Notes under the pieces: generated by a model
Told to the model about the DNA's origin: nothing
What the model saw: only the letters and a program-made list of their open reading frames with translations
The model's database searches: none
Part shown: one piece after another, positions 5,183-5,592 of the stretch
How positions within the stretch are numbered: the first letter of the stretch is position 1
Layout: each line of letters begins with the position of its first letter
Translations under genes and position numbers: made by a program
Assembly: GCA_041844735.1 (NCBI GenBank)
Contig: JBGZBP010000009.1
Span: forward strand, 1 to 5,592
Direction of reading: 5' to 3'
DNA length: 5,592 nt
Source of the DNA: CAJPNN01 sp041844735
GTDB lineage: Bacteria; Bacillota; Clostridia; Peptostreptococcales; Anaerovoracaceae

Positions 5183-5592
5183 TCAATCAACAATCTCTCC
5201 ATCTCTTGAAATAGTCACAACCTGCCACGGGATGAACTTCCCGCTGTTTTTAAGCGCATTTTCCGCAGCTCTCTGCAAGCCGCCGCAGCACGGAACCTCC
5301 ATGCGGACTATGGTAACACTCTTGATATCGTTATTAGTGATAATTTCTGTTAACTTATCCGTTTAATCTACATCGTCTAATTTAGGACATCCGATTATTG
5401 TAATCTTGCCCTTCATAAAACCTTCATGCATATTTGCATAGGCATAAGCTGTACAGTCAGCTGCAATTAGAAGTTTTGCTCCGTCATAAAATGGTGCCTG
5501 TGTAGGTAGAAGTTTTATCTGGCATGGCCACTGATTCAGGCGTGATTTGAGCTTTGTCGGCATGCAGCTGTCTACGAGCATAGACTTTCCCT
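5183..5592 (-). pseudogene. Iron-sulfur/ATP-binding-type (ferredoxin-like) protein, C-terminal part, with in-frame stop
   Basis: The right window edge cuts this gene, so the N-terminus, where relatives carry 4Fe-4S ferredoxin cysteines, is not visible. The sequence matches the C-terminal half of a 4Fe-4S/ATP-binding-type family often found beside hcp in anaerobes: SRLNQWPCQIKLLP, GAKLLIAADCTAYAYA, HEGFMKGKITIIGCPKLDD, then KLTEIITNNDIKSVTIVRME, VPCCGG and a final SRDGEIVD. A TAA at 5365-5363 splits it in one continuous frame: GCPKLDDVD, stop, TDKLTEI. Relatives have an aromatic residue (usually Tyr) there, so a single base change TAT/TAC to TAA explains it. Both halves keep conserved residues, including cysteines in AADC, GCPKLDD and VPCC, which suggests a recent mutation or sequencing error. 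The ATG at 5581 is internal, as the frame is open upstream (GKS). It would normally be the first gene of the cluster. Confidence 0.8.

Noticed and set aside
5579..5581. ATG at 5581 as the true start of the iron-sulfur protein gene
   Set aside because: The frame is open upstream to the window edge and conserved family sequence is already under way, so this Met is internal.
1..5592. CRISPR array, tRNA, rRNA or riboswitch
   Set aside because: No regularly spaced direct repeats, cloverleaf-like segments or recognisable riboswitch cores were seen, and nearly all the window is coding.

Overview
The window looks like chromosomal DNA from a low-GC, anaerobic Firmicute (class Clostridia, probably near Lachnospiraceae or Peptostreptococcales; species not assignable from sequence alone). 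The reasons are a clostridial-type hybrid cluster protein (Hcp), a rubredoxin, AT-rich codon use and strong GGAGG-type ribosome binding sites. Every gene I can support is on the minus strand, so the biological order runs from high to low coordinates.

Region A (about 5592 to 1628) is a compact gene cluster that reads as a nitrosative/redox-stress module. In order it holds: the 3' part of a ferredoxin/ATP-binding-type iron-sulfur protein gene, interrupted by an in-frame TAA; an 83-bp spacer with an inverted repeat and a possible promoter; a DUF2249 protein with a helical C-terminal domain; a stand-alone DUF1858 protein; a two-domain cupin; a 53-residue rubredoxin; and full-length Hcp with all expected cluster ligands. 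Spacings are 1, 4, 60 and 17 nt, so the last five genes are probably one transcript. It ends at a stem-loop just after hcp. Hcp reduces nitric oxide and hydroxylamine. The adjacent rubredoxin is a natural candidate electron donor because no Hcr-type reductase is present. The DUF2249, DUF1858 and cupin proteins plausibly help sense or protect metal centres, but this is inferred from context.

Region B (about 1586 to 1440) is a junction. It contains the stem-loop, a short plus-strand reading frame that looks like the 3' end of a truncated convergent gene, and a sequence encoding His-Val-Glu-Thr-Val. That motif is the usual end of the methyltransferase fold in the 23S rRNA m5U methyltransferase RlmD/RumA, whose 3' end is a known integration target of conjugative elements.

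Region C (1461 to 1) holds an RlmD-type C-terminal tail with no methyltransferase domain in front of it. Four nucleotides after it begins a large gene that runs off the window edge. This is a restriction-modification enzyme with an N-terminal PD-(D/E)xK nuclease-like domain followed by the start of an N-6 adenine DNA methyltransferase. Region C looks AT-richer than region A and is best explained as one end of an integrated mobile element, or the displaced rlmD tail beside one.
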